This document shows, one piece after another, positions 51,489 through 62,200 of a stretch of DNA of 64,000 bases (positions within the stretch are counted from its first letter, which is position 1; each line of letters opens with the position of its first letter). Location: contig CAVPRS010000009.1 in assembly GCA_963707895.1 (NCBI GenBank), positions 1 through 64,000 of the forward strand, written 5' to 3'. The position numbers and the translations under genes were made by a program. The notes beneath the pieces were generated by a model. It was not told the DNA's origin. It saw nothing but the letters and a program-made list of their open reading frames with translations, and made no database searches. Source of the stretch: Fodinibacter sp963707895. Its GTDB lineage: Bacteria; Actinomycetota; Actinomycetes; Actinomycetales; Dermatophilaceae.

Positions 51489-51912
51489 CACTTCACTGAC
51501 GACCGACCTGAACAAGTCGGGCGGATTCACCGGTGGCGAGAACACCGGCGCCGTCGCGTTCGCCGGCGTCCTGCTGATCATGGTCGGCCTGTTCCACGCC
51601 CTCCAGGGGCTCGTCGCGCTGTTCAGCGACGACATCTTCGTGCGGGGCGACAACTACATCTTCCACTTCAGCTTCACCACCTGGGGCTGGATCCACCTGC
51701 TCCTGGGCATCTTGACGGCGGCTGCCGGTGCCGGGCTGTTCTTCGGCAAGACCTGGGCCCGCACCCTGGCGGTCATCGCCGCCGCTGCCAGCATGGTCGG
51801 CAGCTTCGCGTGGCTCCCGCACTACCCGATCTGGGGCGTCGTGATCATCGCCCTCGACGTGTTCGTCATGTGGGCCGCGATCGTCCACGGCCGCGCGCTC
51901 GTCGACGAGTGA
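51475..51912 (+). CDS. DUF7144-like four-helix membrane protein
   Basis: A 145-residue protein with a polar N-terminus and four helices: VAFAGVLLIMVGLFHALQGLVALF, FTTWGWIHLLLGILTAAAGAGLFFG, WARTLAVIAAAASMVGSFAWLP and IWGVVIIALDVFVMWAAIVHG. The pattern GxxWRxxG/GWIHLLLG with FGKTWAR fits a widespread actinobacterial membrane family of unknown function. Confidence 0.82.
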   Translation: MSHDDTSLTTDLNKSGGFTGGENTGAVAFAGVLLIMVGLFHALQGLVALFSDDIFVRGDNYIFHFSFTTWGWIHLLLGILTAAAGAGLFFGKTWARTLAVIAAAASMVGSFAWLPHYPIWGVVIIALDVFVMWAAIVHGRALVDE

Positions 51913-51930
51913 CCCGAGCCTGACCCCCGG

Positions 51931-52686
51931 TCAGGGGGTGCCGATGTCGTGGAGCACCGCGGTGACGAAGCCGAGCTCCCCGCGGTATCCCTCGACCCAC
52001 TCGCGCCGGTGGGTGCGAGCGGTGCCCAGCACCTGCTCGCGCTCGCCGGCGCTGCGCTCGTCCCGCAGTGCCCACGCCACGAGCGAGCCGGTCCACGACC
52101 ACTCGTAGTCGTCCCACTCCTCGGCGTTGCTGACATGCGCGTAGCCGACCTCGAACCCGTGCTCAGCGAACGTGGCCACGAGCTCGGCCAGGCTCGGGAA
52201 GTCGCCGGGCCGGGCGCCGAGCGCCTGCTGCGCCGCGGCCGACGGGGGCTGCTCCCAGATCGCGTCGCCCAACAGGGCCCGGCCACCCGGTCGCAGGTGC
52301 CGCCGCAGGGCGTCGAGAGTGCCGTGGAGCCCGCCGAACGCGTGGCTCGCGCCGACGCAGATCACCGCGTCCTGGGGTAACAGGTCGGTGCCTGCCCAGG
52401 TTGCGGCATCCGTCTCGACCCACGTGAGCCGGTCGCCGACTCCGCGCTCCGCGGCGCGAATCTCGCTGTCGGGGTGCAGGTTCGTGTCGACCCCCACGGC
52501 CGTCAGGTCGGGACGCGCCTCGAGCAGCTCGAGCAGCCACCCACCGCTTCCGCAGCCGAGGTCGACGACCCGGCCGGATGCCGGTGGGTCCAGCCGCGCC
52601 AGCAGCCGGCGGACCATCGGGAGGGCCACCGGGGCCGCGATGGGGTGGTCGGTGTGGGCGATGCGGCTGATCTCGGCGCGGTCCAT
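51931..52686 (-). CDS. Class I SAM-dependent methyltransferase
   Basis: A 251-residue methyltransferase. Motif I is GRVVDLGCGSGGWLLELLEARPDLTAVGVDTN (about 40-70), motif II AVICVGASHAFGGL, and motif III DALRRHLRPGGRALLGDAIWE. The C-terminal part has SNAEEWDDYEWSWTGSLVAWALR, resembling ubiquinone/cyclopropane-type small-molecule methyltransferases. Substrate unknown. ATG at 52686 begins the conserved region; upstream frame is read-through. It is divergent from the giant secreted gene, sharing a 237-base region. Confidence 0.85.
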   Translation of the reverse strand: MDRAEISRIAHTDHPIAAPVALPMVRRLLARLDPPASGRVVDLGCGSGGWLLELLEARPDLTAVGVDTNLHPDSEIRAAERGVGDRLTWVETDAATWAGTDLLPQDAVICVGASHAFGGLHGTLDALRRHLRPGGRALLGDAIWEQPPSAAAQQALGARPGDFPSLAELVATFAEHGFEVGYAHVSNAEEWDDYEWSWTGSLVAWALRDERSAGEREQVLGTARTHRREWVEGYRGELGFVTAVLHDIGTP

Positions 52687-52781
52687 GGGCCCCATCCTCG
52701 CGGCTGACACCACGGTTGCGCACAAGGCGCATCGACCGAACGGAGGATAGGCGCCGATGACCCCGGGGTGGGAACTTGGTC

Positions 52782-52910
52782 CCTTGGAGCCGAGGACTGC
52801 AGAGGTCCTTCCCCGATGATCGACGGTCCCTGCTCGAGGGGCCTTGCTGGACGGAGACCGGTCCCGGTCACCGACGTTTCTCAGGTCTGCAGGGAGCCTG
52901 GGCTCCAAGG
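52782..52910. promoter_or_regulatory. Structured leader with long-range inverted repeat
   Basis: CCTTGGAGCC at 52782 pairs exactly with GGCTCCAAGG at 52901, 13 bases before the GTG of the giant secreted gene, enclosing about 110 bases with shorter GGACTGCAGAGGTCC-type hairpins. This suggests a folded 5' leader. It does not match any riboswitch consensus I know. Confidence 0.3.
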
Positions 52911-52923
52911 TCCTGGGGGACCC

Positions 52924-55900
52924 GTGCCGTCATTGCTGAAGACTGCCCTCTCATCCGCCCTCTCCCTCGCAGTGGTCGGGGCGCTCGGGTTGGCGGCGGC
53001 AGCCCCTGCCCAGGCCGCCGCGCAGGACGCCCCGTCCGCGGCGGTGACCGAGCTGTTCGACCGCCTCGCGACCGACTTCCTGCCGCAGGTGGCCTCGAGC
53101 ACGGCGCTGTCCCGACAGCTGCCGACCATTGCGGTGACCCCGGCCGAGTCGGTCGGGCTGAAGACGGCCTTCAGCACGGCGCTGGGGAGTGGTGGTCCGC
53201 TCGGGAACCTCGCGGACCAGGCCACCCTCGCCGACCTCGAGGACTACGTCGACGGCGCCGACGCCGGTGGCTGGGCCTTCACCGCCGGGCGGCCGGACGA
53301 CCACTCGCTCACCGTCGGCTTCACACGCACGGTCACGTCGGATGCCGGCCTCGACATCCGGGACCAGGACGGCGCCATCAGCCTGTCGACCGGCACCGGC
53401 ATCGACGTCACCGGCACGCTCTCCGGCTCCTTCACCTTCGTCTACGACGCCACCGCCGGGCAGGCCGTCCTCACCCAGCCCTCGATGAGCATCGCTACCG
53501 TCGCGGACCTCCCGGCCGGCAAGCAGCTCAACGCCGGCCTCGGCATCCTCGGGGTCAAGGTCGTCGGGGTCGCGGGCGCCGCCGACTACTCCCTGCAGCA
53601 GCACCGTCGCGACCAGCTGGGCCAACCCCGACAACGACGCCGCAGACTCCCTCGCCTTCGACAACCCGGGCACCACGACCCCGGATGACGGTGAGCTGGC
53701 AGCCGACGGCGCGGGGACCGGCCTGGTCACCACGAGCCGATCCGGAACTCTCGCAGGCCATCTCGTCGCGGAGCCACGCGCCAACGACCGGGTCGCGAAC
53801 CTTCCCCAGGTCGGCGCGACGATCGACCTCAGCTCGGCCCTTCCGGCCACGTTCGACACGCCGACCGTGACCTCGGTGGTCCCCGACGCCGCCAAGCCCT
53901 TCCTGACCCTGACCCCGCGCGACCTCGCCGCGGCACTGTCGCAGGCGGCCTCCGCGGTCCTCGGCATGCAGGACGCCGAGGACGGGAACCTCCCGTTGAT
54001 GCGCGGGTCCATCGGCAACGCCGTCGACGCGGTCGGCGGCATCAAGGCCTTCCTCACCGACCAGGTGCCCGACGCCGACCCGGACGACACCACGCCCGGC
54101 CAGCCGAAGTTCGCCTCACTGCAGGACATGCTCGCGGCCCTCGACTCGGCCGCCTACTCGGGCACCGGCTGGACCATCGACGTGCTCGGCGGTTCCGAGG
54201 CGGCCACCTTCGACCCGGCGGCGAAGAAGGTGAACTTCACCGTTCGCACCACCCGAGGTGGGGTCAGTGACGTCGAGCTCAACATCCTCGGGGCGGCCAC
54301 GACCGGTACCGGCACCTACAGCGCCACCGGCCTCACCGCCACGGGCGTCGACCTCAACGGACCCCACGACGACACGGGTGCAGCGCTCGCCGGGCGCCGG
54401 GTCACCGCGGGCACGTCGTCCGGCACGATCAAGGACGTCACCAGCTCGACGGCCCTCACCCTCACCACCGACGGCTGGACGGGCGGGCAGCCCGCGAACG
54501 GCACGGTCTTCACCATCGAGGCGGCCGACCCGAAGACCGGCGCCCCGGAGCTCGCGGACACCCTCGAGGACACCGCCGGCATCAAGGCGGCCAACGCCAA
54601 CCTCTCGACGGCCACCATGACCCCGAACGTCGTGCTCGACCTGCCGATGGCCCTGGACCTCAGCGCGCCGCTGACCTACGTCAACGGCACGGGAGCAACC
54701 GTCCCCGACTGCGACCCCGGCCCCGGCACGGCCCCGTGCCCGTTCCAGCAGGTCGACAGCAGCGGGCTCGCGCGCATCATCACCTCGCTGCCCCTGGCGA
54801 GCGACCGGGTGCTGCTGCGCCAGACGCCGCCGCAACCTCCTGGTCGCCGACGCCGCCATCACCTCGCCCGTGCAGATCAACGCGACGAGCGGGTTCCTGG
54901 CCCTCACCCTCGGGGGCTCCGTCGACCTCAGCGTCCCGAGCGGCGAGCACCTGCAGACGCTCGCCCTGACCGGCACCGGTGACGTGCCGGTCCCGGCCTT
55001 CGTCGAGCTGGTGCGGCAGCAGGCCGTGCGCACGGCCCCCTCGGCCGACGACGTGTTCCACCAGACCCTCGCCGGGTCGGTGGAGGCAACGGTCGACGTC
55101 CGCGTCGACGACGCGCCCGACGCCTTCGCCGACGGCGAGGACTCCACCTCCGTCACCGTGACGGCCGATGTCGCCGACCTGGCCGACGGCATCGACGCCG
55201 GCGAGGTCACCGTCACGCCGGCGGACGCCGATCGTGCCGACCTGCTCAAGGCCCTCAACTTCGAGCCGGACAACCCGACCTCGCTGTTCGGCGGGGTGCA
55301 GGCGGCCTTCGAGGGCGCCGGGGCCGACCTCACCACGATGACCGGAGGCGGGCTCGACACCCCGATCCCGTTCGTGGGCTCCTCGGTCAGCCAGCTGATC
55401 GGCGCGGGCGCGAGCGGCACTGCCAAGTACACCGAGCACGACGGGGCGGGCGCCGCCCCTGACACGACCCTGCTGACCGACTCCGGGGCCGCCTTCACGC
55501 CCGAGTTCATCGGCCGCCGCATCGTGGTCGGCTCGACCCTGGCCACCATCGTCGACCAGACCGGCACGACGTTGACCCTGTCGCCACAGTTCCCGGTGGT
55601 GGACAACGAGGTCGGGCCCTACCTCGTGGAGAACGAGCTGCTCGGGGCGGTGCACGTGCTGAGCGCGATGACGCCCGCGACGCTCCAGGACGCCCTCGGC
55701 ATGGCGCAGACCTCGCTGGGCAACGACTCCACCATCGACTTCGGCCTCGCCAAGGACGGCTCCGGCGACCGAGCAGCTGCGGCTCGACCTGACCTGGGAG
55801 CGCGCCTACGAGGTGACCCAGCCGGTCAACCTCGAGCTCGGCGGCGACCAGCAGGTGGTCGGGCTCGGCGGCGGAGGCGAGCTGACCCTCCAGGCGAGCG

Positions 55901-58900
55901 GCACCGTCAAGCTGCGGCTCTACCTGCCGCTCACCGCGTCGGCGATGCTCAGCCCGCTGGCCAACACCCACGTCGACGAGGAGTGGTCCGGCGTCGACTT
56001 CGGCGTCCACGTCGCCGCGGACAACGCCCACTTCGGCGCCAACCTCGGCCCGATCGGCATCGACGTCGGCACGGCGGCCGACCCCGGCAGCATCCATGCC
56101 GGTCTCGACGTCGCCGCCTCGGGTGCCACCAGCGACGACGACGCCGTCCCTCTCGACGTTCTTCGGAGACGGCTTCGACCTCGCGATCACCGGCGGCGAT
56201 GCCTGCGACGACGCCGCGCAGGTCATCTGCGCCGGGTTCCCGATGTACACCAGCGGCGCCAAGGTGCCGGGCGGCAACCTCACCCTCACCACCACCCTGG
56301 GATCCGGTGAGGACAGCCTTGCCGACCTCTTCACCGGCGCCAGCACCGACATCGCTCTGCCCACCGGCCTGCAGGCGATCATCGACGGCAACCCGTTCGA
56401 GTTCGGGTCGCTGCTCGAGGGCCTGCAGCAGTACATGTACTACTCCGAGACCGCGCTGCGCACGGCGTCGAACAACGGCGAGATGCCGGTCATCGGAAAG
56501 GACCTCCAGGCCGGCGCCGACTTCATGGGCGACACCCGGGCCAAGATCGAGCAGTTCATCACGGAGAACGGCGACCCGAGCACCGTCGGGCCGGCCAAGA
56601 CCCTGCTCACGACCACGCTGGCGAACAACGCTCGGCATCGTCGGTCAACGGACCGTCCGGCGTGCAGCTCGACTTCACCTGCAAGCTGGTGCTCGAGAGC
56701 CCCGACGGGCCCACCGCGGCGGCGAGCAACGGCGGTCGCGGCCGACACGACACAGTACGTGTACAAGGTCGTGTCGACGTACGCGCACAGCCCCGACCCG
56801 GATCAAGAGGTCCAAGCCCTCGGAGCCGAGCGCGGTGGTGACCAACGCGTCCACCTTGACCGCGGGGGCCAGCGGCAAGTTCAACACCGTCACGTGGACC
56901 AAGGTCACCGGCGCCACCGGCTACGAGGTCCTGCGCGCGACCCAGGTCGGCACCACCCCGCCGGCCGCGTCGGCCTTCCGGCTGGTGTCGGCCGTCGGCG
57001 ACGTCGCGACGTTCGAGGACCACGCTGCGACGACGACCGTCGGCGACGCTGTCTGCGGCCAACCCGAACCTGCCGGGCACGGTCTGCCCCGACGACACCT
57101 CGGTGACCAAGATCGAGGGCGTCACCCTGGGCCTGAAGCTGGGCCAGGGCAAGGTGTCCGAGGACAAGGGCTGCGAGGACGCACCCGGGCTGGCCTCGGC
57201 GACTGCGTCGGCGGCGAGCTGCCGGTCGACCTCGGCATCCCGGGCCTGTCGCTGAAGACCGGTGACTCGGGCTCCGTGAGCGGCAAGGTCGGCTGGGGCA
57301 TCGACCTCAAGATCGGGATGAGCCGCAGCAAGGGCTTCTACATCGACACCTCGAAGAAGAACGAGCTGGCGGTCGGCGCGGCCCTCAAGCTCGACAAGGC
57401 GGCCACCGGCCCGGACCTGCAGGCACAGCTGGCGATCATCAACGTCGACGTCACCAAGAACGGCGACAAGCCCGAGTTCGTCGGTTCAGTTCGGCATCGA
57501 CATCAAGGATGCCGACGACGCCCTGACGCTGGGCGAGATCGCCCGCACCCGCGTGGCCGACGCCATCGAGGTGAGCGTGGAGGCCAAGGTCGACATCGAC
57601 TGGCACCTCGCCGCCACCGTGGACGCCGCCATGCCGGGCGTCTCGACCGACTTCAAGCTGACCTGGGGCTGGGGCGCCAGCACGAGCAAGACCCCGCAGC
57701 AACCCGGCCGGCCTGAAGATCAGGTTCGACCACGTGACCCTCAACGCGGGTGCCTTCTTCGGCAAGGCTCTCAAGCCCTACCTGGACCAGGTCATCGACG
57801 CCACCAAGCCGCTCCAGCCTGTGCTCGACACGATCTTCACACCGATGCCGGTCATCTCGGACCTGTCGAAGGCGGCAGGTGGTGAGGAGGTCACCATCGC
57901 GAGCCTCGCCGCGACGTTCAGCACGATCGCGGGTGGGCCGAGGATCAAGCCGTTCCTCGACGCGGTCAAGACGGTCAAGGAGCTTCGCCAAGAACGTGAA
58001 GTGCGACGGCAACACCTGCGGTGTCGACATCGGCAGCTTCGACCTGTCGAAGACGCGGGCGACCTCGACGCGTGTCTCGGCGGGCAACGCCACGGCGATG
58101 ATCGACAAGGACCCCGGCGACCTACCAGCCGCAGCCCAAGGCGGCCACGGCCACGGCGATCGCGGCCAAGGACAGCTCGGGACGGATGAGCGACAGCACC
58201 AAGCGGGCCCTGTCCGGCCTGTCGTTCCCCGTGCTCGACGACCCGACGATCCTGTTCGAGCTGATCTCCGGCGGCGACATCCCCCTCGTCGAGTTCGACA
58301 GCGGGCCGCTCACCCTTGGCTTCCAGTTCCAGAAGTCCTTCGGGCCGATCTACGCCCCCCCGCCGGTGATGATGGTCATCGGTGGCGGGGCGTCGGTCTC
58401 GATGCGGATCGCCGCGGGCTTCGACACCTACGGCATCCGCCGGGCCATCGAGTCCGGTTCCGCCGCACAGGTTCTCGACAGCCTGTACTTCAAGACGGTC
58501 GACAAGAACGGCACCCCGATCCCGGTCGTGCAGTTCACCGGCTACCTCGAGGCGGGGGCGTCGGTCTCGATCGGCATCCTCGAGGTCGGAGTGGTGGGTG
58601 GCATCAAGCTGACCGTCGGCTTCTACTGGAACGACCCGAACAACGACGGCAAGTTCCGCCTGTTCGAGTTCGGCGCAGCCGTCGCCGTCAACCCGATCTG
58701 TCTGTTCAACGTCGGGGGAGAGCTCTCGCTCTACATCAAGGTCTTCGTGAACATCGGGTTCAGCCCGTTCTCGGTGAGCTTCGACTTCACCCTGATCAAC
58801 ATCAAGCTGCTCGACTTCAACCTCAAGCCGGACTGCTCGCCGCCGCCGCCCAGGCTCGGTGGCACCACGGGCAGCGTGCTGTACGTCTTCGCCGGGAAGT

Positions 58901-59230
58901 TCGGCACCGACGCACAGCGTGGTGCAGCCGTGGGGCGCCGGCGACAAGGCCGAGACCTGGGTCGTGCGCCAGGTCCCGGCGTGGACCGACGACGAGGGCG
59001 CGCACGACGCCGCCGTCGAGGTCCGCGGGCTCGGCATCACCGAGTCCTTCCCCGACACGGCCTCTTCCCCGATCGCGACCGTGGTGCTCGACGGGCGCGA
59101 CTACACGGGCGCCCTGACCGTCAGCTTCACCGGTGGCTCCGCGCCGGTGGAGGGCGCCAAGCCCGTCGCCTTCACGAAGAAGGCCGTGGTCTTCACCGGC
59201 ACGGGCGACGACGACGATCCGCACCGGTGA
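52924..59230 (+). pseudogene. Giant secreted protein, N-terminal 2,100 residues, fifteen reading-frame changes
   Basis: GTG start, then a Sec signal (LKTALSSALSLAVVGALGLAAAAPAQA). The coding frame changes near 53600, 54825, 55770, 56150, 56630, 56735, 56800, 57048, 57190, 57484, 57702, 57985, 58121, 58915 and 59215, yet the sequence stays strongly coding throughout with no in-frame stops between. Thirteen changes fit one extra base (such as GAG-C-TTC, CAG-C-AAC, GAC-G-CAC); the other two fit two extra bases close together (LANNLGISVNG). Content: beta-rich blocks, two related modules (GRRVTAGTSSGTIKD; GRRIVVGSTLATIVDQTG), a fibronectin-III-like domain near 56880 (FNTVTWTKVTGATGYEVLRA), and membrane-free beta segments such as SVSMRIAAGFDTYGIRRAIESG. 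Corrected, it joins the RTX part as one protein. Function unknown; probably surface attached or released. Confidence 0.75.
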
Positions 59231-62200
59231 GGGCGACTCCTGGGTCGACTCAGGCGCGGGCAAGGACGTCGTGACGACGCTCGACCGCACCGACCTGTCC
59301 ACGGCCGCCGACTCCGTGCAGTCGCACGTGGCCGGTGGTGCGGGCGCCGACACCATCACCGTCGGCAACGGCAAGGACTCGGTGACCGGCGACGGCTCCC
59401 TGCGCGTCTCGAACGCAGCGCCGGAGGTCAGCTTCGCGCCGGCCAAGGCAGGAAAGGTCACGCTGAGCGCGGCACTCGACCCCGCGACGCTGCAGGACCC
59501 GACGGATGCCGCCTTCTACGACGCGGACACCGGGGGCGACGCGGGCGTCGACCAGATCGCCGCCGGCCTCGGTGAGGTCCGCCTCTCCGGCAACGGTGGC
59601 AACGACACCATCGGCACCGCGAACGACAGCACCCTGGCGGACTCGGCCGGGATCAAGGCCGGGACCACCGGAGGCTCCGCCAGCAAGGAAGCCCTCTACC
59701 GTGCCCACGCGTCCGTCCTCGTCGGCGGCAAGGGCAACGACGTCATGAAGAGCGGGTCGGCAGACGACAAGGTCTTCACCGGCAGCCACGCCGTGATCGA
59801 CGAGTTCGGCAACGGTTCGGGGGACGCTGCTGACAACAGCAACACCGTTGACACCGGGGCTGGTTCGGACACCGTGTACGGCTCCAACGGCCTCGACTTC
59901 GTCACCACGCACTCGACGGCGACCCAGAAGGCGATCGTCTACGGCGGTGCGGGCGCGGACGTCCTGACCGGCGGCCTGGGCTCCGACGAGATCTACGGTG
60001 GCCCGGACGACGACTACGTCGTGGCCGCGCCGGCCACGGTCGGCGCGCCCGGCTCGGCCACGGACGTGCTCGGCTCCGCGCGGCAGGTGGGGGTGCTCCC
60101 CGGCGCCGGCGCCAGCCCGAAGAAGCTCGTCGGCGGCACCGGCAGCGACCGCATCTACGGCAGCGACGGCGCCTCGGCGATCTTCGGCGACACCACCGTC
60201 GACGGCTGCCCGGTGCAGAGCAACCCGGTCAGCAAGCAGCCCACCGAGACCACCAACGCGGCCGACGCCGCCGACCTGGTGCTCGGGGGCAACGGCGTCG
60301 ACGTCGTGAACGCCGGCGGCGGCAACGACTGGGTCTACGCGGCCGGCGCCTCGGACCGTGTCTGCGGCAACTCCGGCAACGACCACCTGTACGCCGGTGA
60401 CGCTGCAGACGTCGTCTACGGCGGCAGTGGAGCCGACCAGGCGTACGGCGAGGCCGGCGACGACCAGGTCTACGGCAACGACGGGGCGGATGCCGTCTAC
60501 GGCGCCGCGGGCGCCGACCGGCTCCAGGGCAACGACGGGGCCGACTGGCTCGACGGTGGCTCGGAGGCGGACGTGCTCCTCGGTGGTACCTCGCAGGCCG
60601 GCTCGGCCGACGGTGCCGACGTGCTGCTCGGCGCGGCGGGTGCGGACCTGCTCATCGGCGACAACGCCCAGAGCGATGTCGCGGCCAGCCAGCCCTACCC
60701 GACCGACCTCGGTTCGTCCGACACCACGCTCGGCGGCGACGACTACCTCGTGGGTGGCGACGACCCCGACCGTGCCTACGGCGGTCTCGCCGACGACACC
60801 GTGTACGGCGGCGACGGCGACGACTACGCCGAGGGCAACCCGGGCACCGACCGGATGTCCGGCGACCTGGGCGACGACGACCTCATCGGCGGCTCGTCCG
60901 AGCTCGCGACCGGGGCGTTCAGCGGCTCCGAGCCGGGTCGGCCCGACGCGAAGGACTACCTCTACGGTGGGGCCGGCCAGGACGTCATCACGGGCGACAA
61001 CGCCGTGGTGACCCGGGGCGGAACGGCCCACCCGGAGACGACCGGCCGTGGCCTCACCGCCACGCGCGGCGTCGACCTCGCCGACGAGACCTCCGCCACG
61101 GCCACCGGCCGGTTCGGCGGCGACCACATCGAAGGTGGTGGCGACACCGACGTGGTGTTCGGCCAGCGCGGCGACGACGACGTCTCGCTTGGCGACGGTG
61201 GCGACTACGGCGAAGGCGGCCAGGGCGTCGACGTCGTCCACGGCGACGCCGGTGACGACGACGTCGTCGGCGGTTCTTACACCTCGCTCGCCGGCGTGCA
61301 CCCGACCGTGACCGGTCAGCCAGACGCTGGTGACACCCTCGCGGGCGACGCGGGGCAGGACGTCGTGCTCGGCGACAACGGCTCGCTCACCAGGCCCGTC
61401 CCGCCGGCCGCCGGCAGCCCGCTCACCCTCAACCGCGTGACGGCCCAGCGCTCGGTGACGCCGTACGACCTCGGTGACTCCCCGGTATCCGGTACCTCCG
61501 GACCCGACACGATCACCGGAGGCGGCGACAACGACGTGGTCCTCGCCCAGGGCGGCGCCGACCGGGCCGACGGCGGCACCGAGGCCGACTACGTCGAGGG
61601 CGGCCAGGGCTCCGACCTGGTGCTCGGGGACAGCGGCGACGACGACGTCGTCGGCGGCTCCTCCGTCGGCAGCTCGACGACCCCGACCGGCGAGGTCGGC
61701 CAGCCCGACGGTGCCGACAACGTCTACGGTGGCGCGGGCTCCGACCTGATCCTCGGTGACAACGGTTTGCTGACCCGGCCCACGGCCGGTCGCGACTGGC
61801 GGACCAACCGTGCCGATGCCACCCAGACCGCCCTCGTCCCCGCCCGCGGGATGACGATGCACGACCTGGGCGGCCCGGTTCCGGTGGTGGCCAACGGCTC
61901 CCACTCGGCGGCTGACGCCCTCTCCGGACAGGCCGGCGTCGACGTGATCTTCGGCCAGGACGGTGCGGACGCCATCAGCGGCGGCAGCGACGACGACTAC
62001 GCCGAGGGCGACGGCGGTGCGGACGGCATCCACGGCGACGTGGCGCTGACCCCAGCCGAGATCGTCACCGCGCCCGCGGGCGCGGCGTGGGCCACTCCGG
62101 CGGTCGACGGTTCCACCGTCACCCCGGGTCAGGACGACCTCGCGGGAGGATGGGCCCGACAGGGGTACCGCGACGGCGACGACACGATCCACGGCGACGG

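Noticed and set aside
51413..51500. tRNA-like start (GGAGGTGTGGCCGAGCGG)
   Set aside because: It resembles the acceptor and D-arm of a Ser/Leu tRNA, but no anticodon arm or GGTTCGAATCC-type T-arm follows, and it lies within the aldolase/membrane-protein junction.
52687..52923. c-di-AMP (ydaO) riboswitch before the giant secreted gene
   Set aside because: The location would suit one, but I could not find the conserved core; only a long-range inverted repeat is clear.
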